Part shown: positions 10,349-19,780 of the stretch, piece by piece | How the letters are laid out: every line of letters begins with the position of its first letter | Position numbering within the stretch: position 1 is the first letter of the stretch | Assembly (NCBI GenBank): GCA_900074725.1 | Contig: LT598460.1 | Coordinates: 5,502 to 69,501, forward strand | DNA length: 64,000 nucleotides | From: Lachancea dasiensis | Lineage: Eukaryota > Ascomycota > Saccharomycetes > Saccharomycetales > Saccharomycetaceae | Direction: 5' to 3' | Program-made: the position numbers and the translations under genes | The notes under the pieces: generated by a model | The model's database searches: none | The model's input: only the letters and a program-made list of their open reading frames with translations | What the model was told of the DNA's origin: nothing

Positions 10349-11947
10349 CTAATTGGCGTAGCGCGACCTGCCCCGCATTTTGGGCCCATATTTGTAAAAG
10401 AAGAATGGGATAATCGCCAGCACAATGGAGAAAAAGCCAACCAAAGATGATCCCCAAGCTACTGGGTATTTTTCACTCCCCAGGTTACGGTACATAGCTT
10501 GACCAAATAATGGAAATGCACAGGCGAAAACGGACCGACAAAATCCGTTACTCGCGAACACAGACGCCAAGTAGCGAGGGTAGACCATGGCTAAATACGC
10601 AAACGCAGATTGGAACAAGTTAAAGACATTGAGCACGAAGAACATCTCTGAAATCACCGGTAGTATCCAATGAACCCGCGCAGTCCATCCAAAGAGAAAA
10701 AGCGACAGGGGTAGTGCCCAGCAGACAGCCATTGATAGTGGTAGAAAGTCTTCGGGTGTGAATGTACCATTTTTGAACTTTGGGCCAATGTATTTGGCAA
10801 GATACACCAGCAAGGCTACGTATGCAATTAAGCACCCAACGCAGAACCCCATGTAAGCCAAACCCATCTCCACCAGTGTGAAGCCGTAAATCTCAATAAA
10901 CACAATGGGAAAGGCTTCAAAAAAGAGGTAGAACGCACCATAACAGAGAGCAATGTACACGTCAAACGCCAGCACTGCTGGTTCAAGAGCCATGATCAGA
11001 AATGGACGCACGAAAACCTCCTTCATAAATGATGACAGTGGAACTTCTGAGTCTAGCCTTTCCTGCTTGGTATAATAGCGATTGTCGCCGGTCTGTTTCC
11101 TCAATCGAGCTGCACGCCTGTGCAAGATATTCTGATGTTGTGTCTCAGGGAAAAATATAACAAGAAGGATCAGTGTCGCCGCGCTAATCCACATCAGTAA
11201 CCAGAAAACATACCGCCAGCCTTTAGCCACGACCATAGCGGCACCTAATAATGGCGCTACCACCGGAGCTGCAACTGCACCGATTGCCCACAACCCGATG
11301 AACACAGGAACAACCTCAGGCTGAATGATGTCACCCATTGTACCCCCTCCAGTGGCAAGTGACGGAGAACAAAGCACACCAGAGATGAATCTGATTACCG
11401 CCAAACCACCTATGTTATTGACTGTCGCGGCTCCAACTTGGAACATCATGAACATAAAGAGGGTCACAATATAAATATGCTGGCGGCCGACCCTGGCCAC
11501 CTCAGAGAGGGGCGAAAACACCACCGGACCCAGCCCGTACCCGAGAACGTAAAGCGACAAGTTTAGCGTTCCCACAACATGACCTACGTGAAAGTCTTCT
11601 TGAATAGCCATTTGACCAGGCGTATAAATAGACGCACCCATGTAAGTGGCACACGTTAATAACATCATCTCAAACACGACCAAAGCCTTCTTACCACGTT
11701 TCCAGTTTAAGGGGTTTTCCGGATCCTTAGGACCATTCCAGTCGACCAGAAACGGGTCCTTTTCGTCGATGGGACTGTGGTGTGTGGAACTCGTTTCCGC
11801 GAACGCTTCCAAATCCTGAGACTCCTTGCTGTCATCTTCACTCGACAACCCACCTTGTTCCACGAAGTGGGGATCAATTGTAACCAATCCCGTATACTCT
11901 AGTACATCTACCAGGAAGGTATTTGTGTAGCTATGAATGTACCCCAT
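10349..11947 (-). CDS. FLR1: DHA1-family multidrug exporter, FLR1 orthologue
   Basis: A 532-residue plasma-membrane proton antiporter of the major facilitator superfamily (12-spanner DHA1 group). In S. cerevisiae Flr1 confers resistance to fluconazole, benomyl, diazaborine and other drugs. The match to Flr1 is end to end: the N-terminal VDVLEYTG, DPFLVDWNGPKDPENPLNW before the first membrane segment, ASIYTPGQ, GHVVGTLNLSLYVLGYGLGP, SPSLATGGGTMGDI, GWTARVHWILPVISE and the C-terminal FYKYGPKMRGRS. The open frame can be extended to a TTG at 11971, but the first ATG at 11947 aligns with the Flr1 start. It stands in the accessory left part beside an acetyltransferase and an alkylation-sensor gene, so the region looks stress-related. 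No obvious Yap1 site was seen upstream. Confidence 0.95.
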   Translation of the reverse strand: MGYIHSYTNTFLVDVLEYTGLVTIDPHFVEQGGLSSEDDSKESQDLEAFAETSSTHHSPIDEKDPFLVDWNGPKDPENPLNWKRGKKALVVFEMMLLTCATYMGASIYTPGQMAIQEDFHVGHVVGTLNLSLYVLGYGLGPVVFSPLSEVARVGRQHIYIVTLFMFMMFQVGAATVNNIGGLAVIRFISGVLCSPSLATGGGTMGDIIQPEVVPVFIGLWAIGAVAAPVVAPLLGAAMVVAKGWRYVFWLLMWISAATLILLVIFFPETQHQNILHRRAARLRKQTGDNRYYTKQERLDSEVPLSSFMKEVFVRPFLIMALEPAVLAFDVYIALCYGAFYLFFEAFPIVFIEIYGFTLVEMGLAYMGFCVGCLIAYVALLVYLAKYIGPKFKNGTFTPEDFLPLSMAVCWALPLSLFLFGWTARVHWILPVISEMFFVLNVFNLFQSAFAYLAMVYPRYLASVFASNGFCRSVFACAFPLFGQAMYRNLGSEKYPVAWGSSLVGFFSIVLAIIPFFFYKYGPKMRGRSRYAN

Positions 11948-13445
11948 GATGTCTTTCCTAACAGAAGGCAATGGTTCCTCGACAAAGCAACGATTCTAAT
12001 TCATAGCTTCAAACATGCCCAGCTCTCGTACTTTGGGAAGCTTACCACGACTTCTTATACAAATTCTCCCACTAAGCACCTCTTAACTTGTCGGCCACCG
12101 CTGAGAAATAGGCTATTTGCACTCCAGGGAACACTTAATATTTATGTCCATTTTACAAGCGAGGGGCTTTTTGTAACAAGTACTGCGCAGAAGCATTAGC
12201 AAAACCGAGCCACACCATACTTTTGTGACGTCCCAGATACTTAGCTCTCTACAATTTTGACTACCGAACCCTTAATCTCGGCCGGCCCCTTCATGGATTA
12301 GCCCTTTCGTATTTCATAATTTATTCTTGGCAAATTACTGTCCTAAATAACTTAGTGTGCCTATGCGATGAGATCACAAAGTGAGAAACAAGACCAGCGT
12401 AGCTCAAATTAGAAAGTGTCTTCTAATCAAGAAAGATTCATCTATATCCCTTAAAGGGGTTTCAAGCTCCGTTCATACCCACCCGCCGGTGCGGCTATAT
12501 AGGCCCTTGGATGACAATTTGGATTAAATCTGTCCCACGTAAACGACAAGGGGAACACCGCAGGTAGGGCACTGGTGTAGGCTGTGTAGTCCGATTTATC
12601 GTACGCTGATATACAGACAGAACCTCGGGCCGGTATTTCCGAGTTGTGGAGGTCAATGTGTTTTGTCATTCACAGATGGCCTATGTAAAATGCAGAGAAT
12701 AACAATGTTGTTAATAGCTTTGTCGCAGAACCCCGCACTACAACATTCATTACCTCCCCTTGACAGCGTTTTTACGGTCGCATGCTAAGGTGCCTTCTTA
12801 GACCCATGGTTTTAACGCTGACGATCAGCAGCCTATCGGAGGGCACTGGGAATGCATATGCGCAGTGGTGTGACACCGAACAGTCATGTGGACAATAATT
12901 ACCGTGGGAGCTCATTGTGGGAACTCGGCATATTTAGACATAGTCGATCCAAGAAGCTTACTATTCAGGCGTTGAGAAAAAGTATTCTCATGTATTCTGT
13001 TCTAGATCCTATGTTTTCTATCTGAAGGCAAATTTTCTAAGTAAGGCGATCGGAGGCTGTGAAATCCAACTTAGCAGAAGGGGGGGCAGAGTTTAAGCAA
13101 AAGCATTGGTGCCATAAGCTTTGAACCAGGAGAGCGGCCGTTTAGGTATTGGTTTGGCGTGCCTTTGATGCCATCAAAATGGATTGAACATCTAGATTGC
13201 ACCTGATTAGCAGTGGTCTGTTATTAGGATCAGCAAATAACACACCCCTCCCACAGCAGAACGCAATCGCCAACTAGTATATGTACTGCATTATATATAT
13301 CGTATCACCCTGGACTGTGTGCTTATTGTCTTATGGGAATAAGTGACACTGACAGCGCTAAAAGAAGAGTGTCGTCGTTCTTAACGTTGAAAACTAAACT
13401 TGACCGCAGTTACCGACCCAGGTTCAGGCTCGCTTCTGGCTTTGC
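11948..13445. other. Intergenic between FLR1 and the Ada-type gene
   Basis: A 1.5 kb spacer forming the two divergent promoters. A TATATATA near 13291 would serve the Ada-type gene. A 72-codon minus-strand frame at 12451-12669 starts with ATG but matches nothing I know and is not called as a gene. Nothing else is recognised. Confidence 0.5.
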
Positions 13446-14069
13446 ATGCTTACTCAAGAGGCGTTTGCCACGGTGAATGGGAAGTATGATGCTATAAAAG
13501 CCCGGAACCCTAAAGCGGAAACCCACTTCGTCTATGCGGTCAAAACCACCGGAATCGTTTGCAGGCCAACATGTTCAGCCAGAATCCCACTGTTGAAAAA
13601 TGTCACATTCTTCAAGACCACTCAGGATGCAGTCGAGGCTGGATATCGGCCTTGCAAGAAATGTAGGCCGCACCTTACAAAAAGATGGAACAAGCAGCGG
13701 GAGATGGTCCTAGATTTCCTTAACTTGGTGAGCAGAATGAAAAATGACGGTCAAACGGTAAAAGATTTCAAAATCGCACCCATAGCACAACAGCTACATA
13801 TTTCGAAGTGGCAACTCATCAAGGTTTTCAAGCGCTATACTGGCACGACGCCCATGAAGTATATCGAGGGCCTTTTGAGTGGAAACAGGGCCTTGTTAGA
13901 GGGTGCGATTCCTGTGGTAGAAACTAAGAGAAACTGGATCATGTCGCAGAATTCCAACCAACACGAAATCGGGGCATCAGATATGTTTCCTCCAGCTGAC
14001 ATCAACTACCCGTTGGGCGACGACTGGCTGGAACAGTTTTTATGGATTCCGGAAACACATTCTGGTTGA
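13446..14069 (+). CDS. Ada-type DNA methyl-phosphotriester sensor with AraC-type helix-turn-helix
   Basis: A 207-residue protein built like the N-terminal half of bacterial Ada. Residues 1-80 form the zinc methyl-acceptor domain: THFVYAVKTTGIVCRPTC, then NVTFF and AGYRPCKKCRPH. Cysteines fall at 39, 43, 70 and 73; E. coli Ada uses 38, 42, 69 and 72, the first accepting methyl from DNA phosphotriesters. Residues about 85-145 are an AraC-like double helix-turn-helix (IAQQLHISKWQLIKVFKRYTG, TPMKYIEG). There is no AlkA glycosylase or O6-methylguanine methyltransferase domain. The likely role is a transcriptional switch for alkylation damage. Filamentous fungi have such genes and S. cerevisiae does not. 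It lies next to BIO4, in line with an accessory or acquired block. The last 60 residues have no recognisable domain. Confidence 0.88.
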   Translation: MLTQEAFATVNGKYDAIKARNPKAETHFVYAVKTTGIVCRPTCSARIPLLKNVTFFKTTQDAVEAGYRPCKKCRPHLTKRWNKQREMVLDFLNLVSRMKNDGQTVKDFKIAPIAQQLHISKWQLIKVFKRYTGTTPMKYIEGLLSGNRALLEGAIPVVETKRNWIMSQNSNQHEIGASDMFPPADINYPLGDDWLEQFLWIPETHSG

Positions 14070-14135
14070 GAATCGTCTCAAGTTGAGAAGACTGCAGATA
14101 TGCATCTCATTGACTGACATATTTACTGGACTAAT

Positions 14136-14804
14136 TTAAAGGCTTAGGTCGGCAAGTTCAGGAATCTGGCCTAATGCCAGTGTAATGTCCTCCTTTGTAG
14201 AACAATGATCAACTTGCGCCAATATACTCACGCCATACCTTTCCAAGATTGCAACGTTTCCAGGGTTCTTTTGTCCATTCACGATGCATCCTAACGTATG
14301 GCTTAGAAGACCGGCGTTTTTAAGGTGTTCCATGGTCAACAAAGTATGATTCAAAGTCCCCAGGCCACTCCTTGCCACCACAATAATCCGCACGGGACGG
14401 GACGTGCTGGTAATAAAGTGCTTTATGAGGTCTGTCGTGACGTGTAAGCCTCTAGTTATGGGTACGTAAATGCCACCGGCACCCTCAATCACTAGCGGCG
14501 TATTTATTCTTTCTTCTGGGAGTTGGAAATCCGATAGCTGAATATCATGATGTGGCTCAAAATCCATAGCCTCCAGTGGGCAGAGTGGTTTCTGGAGAGC
14601 ATAACGCGGCGGAAATAAATGTGGCATGTGTCTGCCACTGCTGCAAAAATCATGTACGGTTTTGGTGTCCCCAGTGTCCGACTCAAGACCAGTTTGGGCA
14701 GGTTTCCAATAATCACATTGCCATTTTGATACTAGGAGGGCGCTAGTAAAAGTTTTTCCAACGTCAGTGTCAGTGCCTGTTACAAAGATAATAGGCGCCG
14801 TCAT
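14136..14804 (-). CDS. BIO4: Dethiobiotin synthetase BIO4
   Basis: A 222-residue ATP-dependent carboxylase that closes the ureido ring of 7,8-diaminopelargonic acid to give dethiobiotin, the step after BIO3. The P-loop GTDTDVGKT is at residues 10-18, and a VIEGAGGIYVPI segment (about 97-108) matches the family's substrate-binding block. VARSGLGTLNHTLLT (about 130) is also diagnostic. Length is close to that of the S. cerevisiae enzyme. BIO4 and BIO3 are divergent over a 313-base promoter, the same arrangement as YNR057C/YNR058W in S. cerevisiae. BIO5, the third member of the S. cerevisiae cluster, is absent here and the Ada-type gene stands in its place. Published work proposes a bacterial origin for yeast BIO3/BIO4; that is background, not shown here. 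Confidence 0.95.
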   Translation of the reverse strand: MTAPIIFVTGTDTDVGKTFTSALLVSKWQCDYWKPAQTGLESDTGDTKTVHDFCSSGRHMPHLFPPRYALQKPLCPLEAMDFEPHHDIQLSDFQLPEERINTPLVIEGAGGIYVPITRGLHVTTDLIKHFITSTSRPVRIIVVARSGLGTLNHTLLTMEHLKNAGLLSHTLGCIVNGQKNPGNVAILERYGVSILAQVDHCSTKEDITLALGQIPELADLSL

Positions 14805-15117
14805 GGTGTAAAGAGCGTTAGCGAGAGAAAAACGCTACCACACAAGACGTAAGTTCAACAAAAAATTCAGACGTACGCCTTTTATAGTGTTCAGGTTATT
14901 GCATGAGCCGTATTTCGCTCCAGCATTCTATGTATGATGTGATGATTTATATATTTTATTCTTGCGCGCCAATGAATCATCCTAACAAGACTCAATTAAG
15001 AAAGAATGTGTACTTCAAAAACAATATACAGACGCCAGAAAAGTATATAAACTCACAGCGTGGCGCCATATGGACCAATTAGGCTTTCTCAAAATGGTTT
15101 GAAAAAGGCCCTCAGTC
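14805..15117. promoter_or_regulatory. Divergent BIO4/BIO3 promoter with Vhr1-like element and uORF
   Basis: A 313-base shared promoter. TATATAA at 15044-15050 faces BIO3. At 14975-14992 AATCA-N8-AGACT matches the biotin-response element AATCA-N8-TGAYT of S. cerevisiae Vhr1 with one mismatch. A ten-codon upstream frame (MDQLGFLKMV) at 15070-15102 precedes the BIO3 ATG. Whether it is in the mRNA depends on the unknown transcription start. Confidence 0.4.
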
Positions 15118-16599
15118 ATGGACAGCTTCACGTTATCCCCAGAGGTAAACGATCTTTTGGAATTCGACAAAAGTCACTTATGGCATCCATATACTTCTAT
15201 GAAAAATCCTTTACCCGTATACCCAGTAAAATCAGCTAGTGGATCCCTTATCACCCTGGATGCCTCGACGAATGGGCCATTGAACCCCACTTTAGTGGAG
15301 GCAATGTCGTCTTGGTGGTGCATGATCCACGGTTACAACAATACGGAGATTAACGAGGCAATGATCTCGCAGATTCAGCGCATGTCCCACGTTATGTTTG
15401 GTGGTTTAACCCATGCACCAGTAATTCATCTGGTGCAGAGATTGTTGGCTTTAGTTGGCCATAGAAAGCTCCAATGCTGTTTCATGGCGGATTCTGGCTC
15501 GGTAGCAGTTGAAGTATCAATGAAAATGGCTTTACAGTATGAATTCACCAAGAATGGTGACAAAAGTGGAAAATGCAAATTCTTAGCGGTTCGGAATGGA
15601 TACCACGGCGACACATTCGGAGCTATGAGCGTGTGTGATCCTGTAAATTCCATGCACTCCTTGTACAGCGGCTATTTACCTGAAAACATTTTTGTTTCAG
15701 CTCCTTCGATGCTGGACACACTCCCTACGTCAAAAGCCTTCAAGGAAGCGCCTGAAATCTTCAAAATGGCAGCCAATTGGCGTTCGTCGGATATTGACGA
15801 ATTGAGGGCTACCGTCGAAGAGCGGCACTCCGAGATTTGCGCCTTGATTCTGGAACCCATTTTGCAGGGAGCTGGTGGTATGAGACTCTACCATCCCCAG
15901 TACCTAATTGAGGCTCGTAAGCTGTGTACAAGGTACGCTATTCCCCTTATCATGGACGAGATCGCCACAGGGTTTGGGCGGACTGGTGAGATGTTTGCTT
16001 TTCACCATTGTAAAGTGTACCAAGACGGACTGAAAATCGCGGCTGAAGATCAAGTGGATGTCTACCCGGACATTCTGTGTGTGGGAAAGGCATTGACAGG
16101 TGGCTATATGACATTGAGCGCAGTGATCACCACAGATCATATCAAAGATGTCATTTCGAGTCCTAACAGCGTCACTGGTGGGTGTTTCATGCACGGCCCA
16201 ACATTTATGGCCAATCCACTAGCATGCAGTGCTGCTAACAAATCCTTAGAAATACTCGCAAGAGGTCACTGGCGCGAGCAGACCAGCCGCATCGAAAAAC
16301 AATTGGTACATCAGCTGTATGTTCCCTTGAAGAATGATGAGCAGCTCATGGGCTCCCTCATTCAAGACGTGCGAGTTGTAGGGGCTGTAGGAGTGGTGGA
16401 GCTTCAAAATCCAGTAAATTTATCGTGGTTTCATCAAAGGTTTGTGGCCAAGGGTGTTTATGTGAGACCATTCAACAAGCTTATCTACATTATGCCACCA
16501 TATATCATAACAGAGAATGAGTTGACGAAGGTAACTCACACAATTATAGAGGTGATCCAAGAATGGAAACAAGAGCTGGATAGACGTAAAAATTGTTGA
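15118..16599 (+). CDS. BIO3: 7,8-diaminopelargonic acid aminotransferase BIO3
   Basis: A 493-residue PLP-dependent class III aminotransferase that makes 7,8-diaminopelargonic acid from 7-keto-8-aminopelargonic acid. LWHPYTSMKNPLPVYPV (about 21-37) is the BioA N-terminal signature. SSWWCMIHGYNN, ADSGSVAVEVSMKMALQY (glycine/serine phosphate loop, about 125), RNGYHGDTFGAMSVCDP, the cofactor aspartate in IPLIMDEIATGFGRTG (about 280) and the Schiff-base lysine K324 in VGKALTGG are all present. The ATG at 15118 is the first in frame. With BIO4 it covers two steps of biotin synthesis. No BIO1/BIO6, BIO2 or BIO5 gene is in the window, so it may serve biotin vitamer salvage as in S. cerevisiae or a full pathway encoded elsewhere. 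Confidence 0.95.
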   Translation: MDSFTLSPEVNDLLEFDKSHLWHPYTSMKNPLPVYPVKSASGSLITLDASTNGPLNPTLVEAMSSWWCMIHGYNNTEINEAMISQIQRMSHVMFGGLTHAPVIHLVQRLLALVGHRKLQCCFMADSGSVAVEVSMKMALQYEFTKNGDKSGKCKFLAVRNGYHGDTFGAMSVCDPVNSMHSLYSGYLPENIFVSAPSMLDTLPTSKAFKEAPEIFKMAANWRSSDIDELRATVEERHSEICALILEPILQGAGGMRLYHPQYLIEARKLCTRYAIPLIMDEIATGFGRTGEMFAFHHCKVYQDGLKIAAEDQVDVYPDILCVGKALTGGYMTLSAVITTDHIKDVISSPNSVTGGCFMHGPTFMANPLACSAANKSLEILARGHWREQTSRIEKQLVHQLYVPLKNDEQLMGSLIQDVRVVGAVGVVELQNPVNLSWFHQRFVAKGVYVRPFNKLIYIMPPYIITENELTKVTHTIIEVIQEWKQELDRRKNC

Positions 16600-17602
16600 A
16601 AGTTTATCAGCGTAGCATAGTTATAGTAACAGGATAAACTGCGAACTTCCGAAATCTGCTCGCGCACGTGAACTCGTCACGCTCTGATGTATATCACTTT
16701 ATCTTATAGTGTCGATGATCTATTTACAGCTCAGTCATCTCCTCTGAAAATCAGGCCAATATTGCCTCCACATGGGTGAAAATCCTCACATTCCTCCTTT
16801 GAACACCGTAGGCAAGTGCGAGACTCTTTACACATGGACATGCACTTTAAGGAATTGGCATGTCATTGATTATTTGTTAGACTTCCGAGGCACGTTTTGA
16901 GAGCAGCTCAAACCTCTGGTGAACCTTTTTCCATATCGTGTCCATTTTCCTAAGCCTAGAAAACGTATAGTTGTTTTCTACTACTATGAGCTGAGGATTA
17001 TATTTGCAGCGCTCAACCGCCAGTGTCAATTTGTTTTCGTGGCCACAACCCATTGATGTACCACATTGTCAACGTCGCGCCAAGACAGAGCATCAGCACT
17101 TCCACTAAATTGCCTAATTGATTTTATTGCGGCACGCGTGCACCGGTTTGAATCAAAATGTCTCACCTTAGTGATAAAGTGTAATCCTTAGTATGTCCGC
17201 GACACCTAATACCTCGAAATACCTAACGGTTATTGTACTTGCAGCACTTCTTCCTTCAAGCTGAAAGATGCACCGCTAGGGCCTACCATTCTTGCTATGT
17301 AACTAGCTGCCTGTAGTCTCTTCTAGGGTTGTGTTGATCTTGGCATTATAGGTTGTTTATTACACGTGGTTTCTCGTATCTTCATTAGGGAACTGCATGC
17401 ACAACACGATGGTCATCTCGAAGAATTGATGAAAGAGCTTCTACCAATTGAGTCAAAAAATGCTAACCTGTGGTTGTATTTAAGTGCTGGCTTTTGAAGA
17501 CAGGGAAGGTGCAGAACTCTTGATAAATTGGATTGAGTGTTGTTTGCTCTGTTTCGAAGATATCTACCTTGAGCAAAATCCAACATATATTAAAGGACGG
17601 TG
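16600..17602. other. Intergenic between BIO3 and the sphingomyelinase-like gene
   Basis: A one-kilobase spacer with no credible frame on either strand. It serves as the BIO3 3' side and the promoter of the downstream gene. No tRNA, LTR or repeat was recognised. Confidence 0.55.
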
Positions 17603-19567
17603 ATGCATTTAAAGCTCCTTTATTGCACAGTTTTATCACTGATATATGGCTTGGCCCTTGGCTCGCCTGCTATATCGGATTCCTCAGCTCTCGCAGATTT
17701 ACTTGAATCCAGTGACAAGTTTAATGACCACAGCGTAGTGCAGGCATTTGTTGAAGAACTAAAGGCCATTTCACATTCGTCGAGAAACATTTCAAAGTGC
17801 GATCAATGCGTGGCTCGGCTGGCAGTGGGGAAATCTTTGGCATTGCTAAGACCAGACCTAGTCCCGCCAGTCTTCACTCAATGGTGTACCGAAACACAGT
17901 ACATGTCAAACTCTACGTGTTTGTCAACTTTCAGCAGAAATACAGTGAAGTCTAGCTACACAGGAACCAATTTTGCGGATATGCTGACACTCATGGATCC
18001 ATTTGGTTACGATGGACAACTGTACTGTTGCTACAAAGAATCCGCCTGTTCCAAACCAAAAACCCCCGACGTTTCTCTGTCCCACAAGTGGCCTGCGAAA
18101 CAAACGAAGCATAAAGTTGCGCCTGTTCCATCGGCAAATGACACTTTTAACGTCCTCCACTTGTCAGATTTCCACATCGAGCTGGACTACACCATTGGTG
18201 CGGAAGCCAACTGCTCAGCCAGCATGTGTTGTACTCCACACTCCAAAAATACTTTCGCTAACCTGACTTCTCATTCTCACAAAGACTGGAATTCTTACTA
18301 CGATTCTCATTATGAGGGCAATTCATTAGTGAAGGGAAGCCTGATTGATGTCTTCAAGAACGACTCCATCTGGTCACCAGCCACTACCTTCGGCCACTAC
18401 GAGTGCGATGCTCCAGAAATACTGATTAACTCTTCCTTGGATTCTATTGCCAACTTCAGCTCCACAAACAATATAGATTTCGAGTTTGCAATTTTCACTG
18501 GTGACGCTGTTGACCACGATGAACTTTCTTTGACTAGTTACGAAGTTACGGTAAATTCTGAGGAGGCGGTTTTTAGAGATATCAAGAATAAGCTGGGAGA
18601 TGTTCCCGTGTACTCAGTTTTGGGTAATCATGATACCTTTCCTTATGGTGAGCTTGGTCAAGAAAACCATGGATTCTCAAACTACTTCGCATGGAATGCA
18701 GAGCTGATGGCGGACCTATGGGAAGATTACGGCTGGTTAGGATCTGACGAGTCTCAATACGCTCGTAAGCATTACACCGGATTCTCTGTTGAAACGTCGA
18801 TGGGTCTCAAGGTCATTTCTCTGAATTCCAATGTTTGGTATAAGAAAAATCACTACGCTTATTGGAATGCCTCCCAACCTGATACCTTTGGCCAGCTTGA
18901 TTTTCTCATAGATGAGCTGGTTGAAAGTGAATCTAAAGACCAAAGAGTTTGGATCATTGCCCATATTCCTTTTTCGGCTGATGCGCTCCCATTACCAGCA
19001 AAGCTCTTTGCTGAGGTAATTGAGAGATTTTCTCCCTACACTATTGCCAACATATTTTTTGGACACACTCACTTGGATCAATTCGAGATTCTGTATTCTG
19101 GCCCTGGTGGCGATGCTAAGACCATTGAAAACGTGGTTGCTTCTTCGTGGATCTCGCAAGCTGTTACACCTTGGGTTGAAAATAATCCGTCCTGGAGATA
19201 CTACTCAGTCGACAAAAAAACTTTCTCTATTATGAATGCCTACAACTACTACACCAAATTGAACGAAACTTTCACAAATAACGGTTCTGCGCCGGTCTGG
19301 GAATTTGAGTACTCCTCCAGAGAGGGTTATAATGTTACTTGGCCGGAATCTGCCCCCTTGAACGCAACTTACTGGCATAAGGTAGCTTCCATGGTGAACG
19401 AATCCGTTGAGTACAACCAGGTGTATGAAAACTACGCCAAGAGGTTTTCGCCCTATGTTCCAGATTGTGCAAGCACAGACGATTGCGCATTGGACTACTG
19501 CTACTTGACATCTTTTACTGTTGACCAGTATGACAGTTGCGTTGAGAACGTCAAAAATAACAAGTAG
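17603..19567 (+). CDS. Secreted acid-sphingomyelinase-like phosphodiesterase
   Basis: A 654-residue secreted metallophosphoesterase of the acid sphingomyelinase family, which hydrolyses sphingomyelin-type or related phosphodiesters. A signal peptide occupies about residues 1-21. A saposin-B-like cysteine domain follows (CDQCVARLAVGKS ... FTQWC, about 66-105, further cysteines to about 150). The dinuclear metal site motifs come in order: LHLSDFHIELDY (about 185), GDAVDHDE (about 300), LGNHD (about 340), IAHIPFS (about 451) and GHTHLD (about 486). Many NXS/T sites indicate glycosylation, and a cysteine-rich tail ends the protein. The frame extends by one GTG codon, and the ATG at 17603 was taken. 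S. cerevisiae has no counterpart that I know of. The natural substrate in a yeast without sphingomyelin is unclear. Confidence 0.9.
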   Translation: MHLKLLYCTVLSLIYGLALGSPAISDSSALADLLESSDKFNDHSVVQAFVEELKAISHSSRNISKCDQCVARLAVGKSLALLRPDLVPPVFTQWCTETQYMSNSTCLSTFSRNTVKSSYTGTNFADMLTLMDPFGYDGQLYCCYKESACSKPKTPDVSLSHKWPAKQTKHKVAPVPSANDTFNVLHLSDFHIELDYTIGAEANCSASMCCTPHSKNTFANLTSHSHKDWNSYYDSHYEGNSLVKGSLIDVFKNDSIWSPATTFGHYECDAPEILINSSLDSIANFSSTNNIDFEFAIFTGDAVDHDELSLTSYEVTVNSEEAVFRDIKNKLGDVPVYSVLGNHDTFPYGELGQENHGFSNYFAWNAELMADLWEDYGWLGSDESQYARKHYTGFSVETSMGLKVISLNSNVWYKKNHYAYWNASQPDTFGQLDFLIDELVESESKDQRVWIIAHIPFSADALPLPAKLFAEVIERFSPYTIANIFFGHTHLDQFEILYSGPGGDAKTIENVVASSWISQAVTPWVENNPSWRYYSVDKKTFSIMNAYNYYTKLNETFTNNGSAPVWEFEYSSREGYNVTWPESAPLNATYWHKVASMVNESVEYNQVYENYAKRFSPYVPDCASTDDCALDYCYLTSFTVDQYDSCVENVKNNK

Positions 19568-19780
19568 AGAGCTTATTACTCTTTTGATACACCCTGGTCA
19601 TTAATACCCTCACGATATGAACTTATATTATAAAACCATATCATGTATTACATGATACAGATAAATAATTAACTTAAAATTTAAAATATATCATAATCCT
19701 AATGAGTTTCGTCTTTGAAGTACTTGACAAATTTGAGTCCCAAACGGCAACGTTTGCTCATCATTATTATCCAGAGCTAG

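Noticed and set aside
12451-12669. 72-codon ATG-led frame on the minus strand between FLR1 and the Ada-type gene
   Set aside because: Too short, no recognisable family and no supporting signal; could be a relic but cannot be supported.
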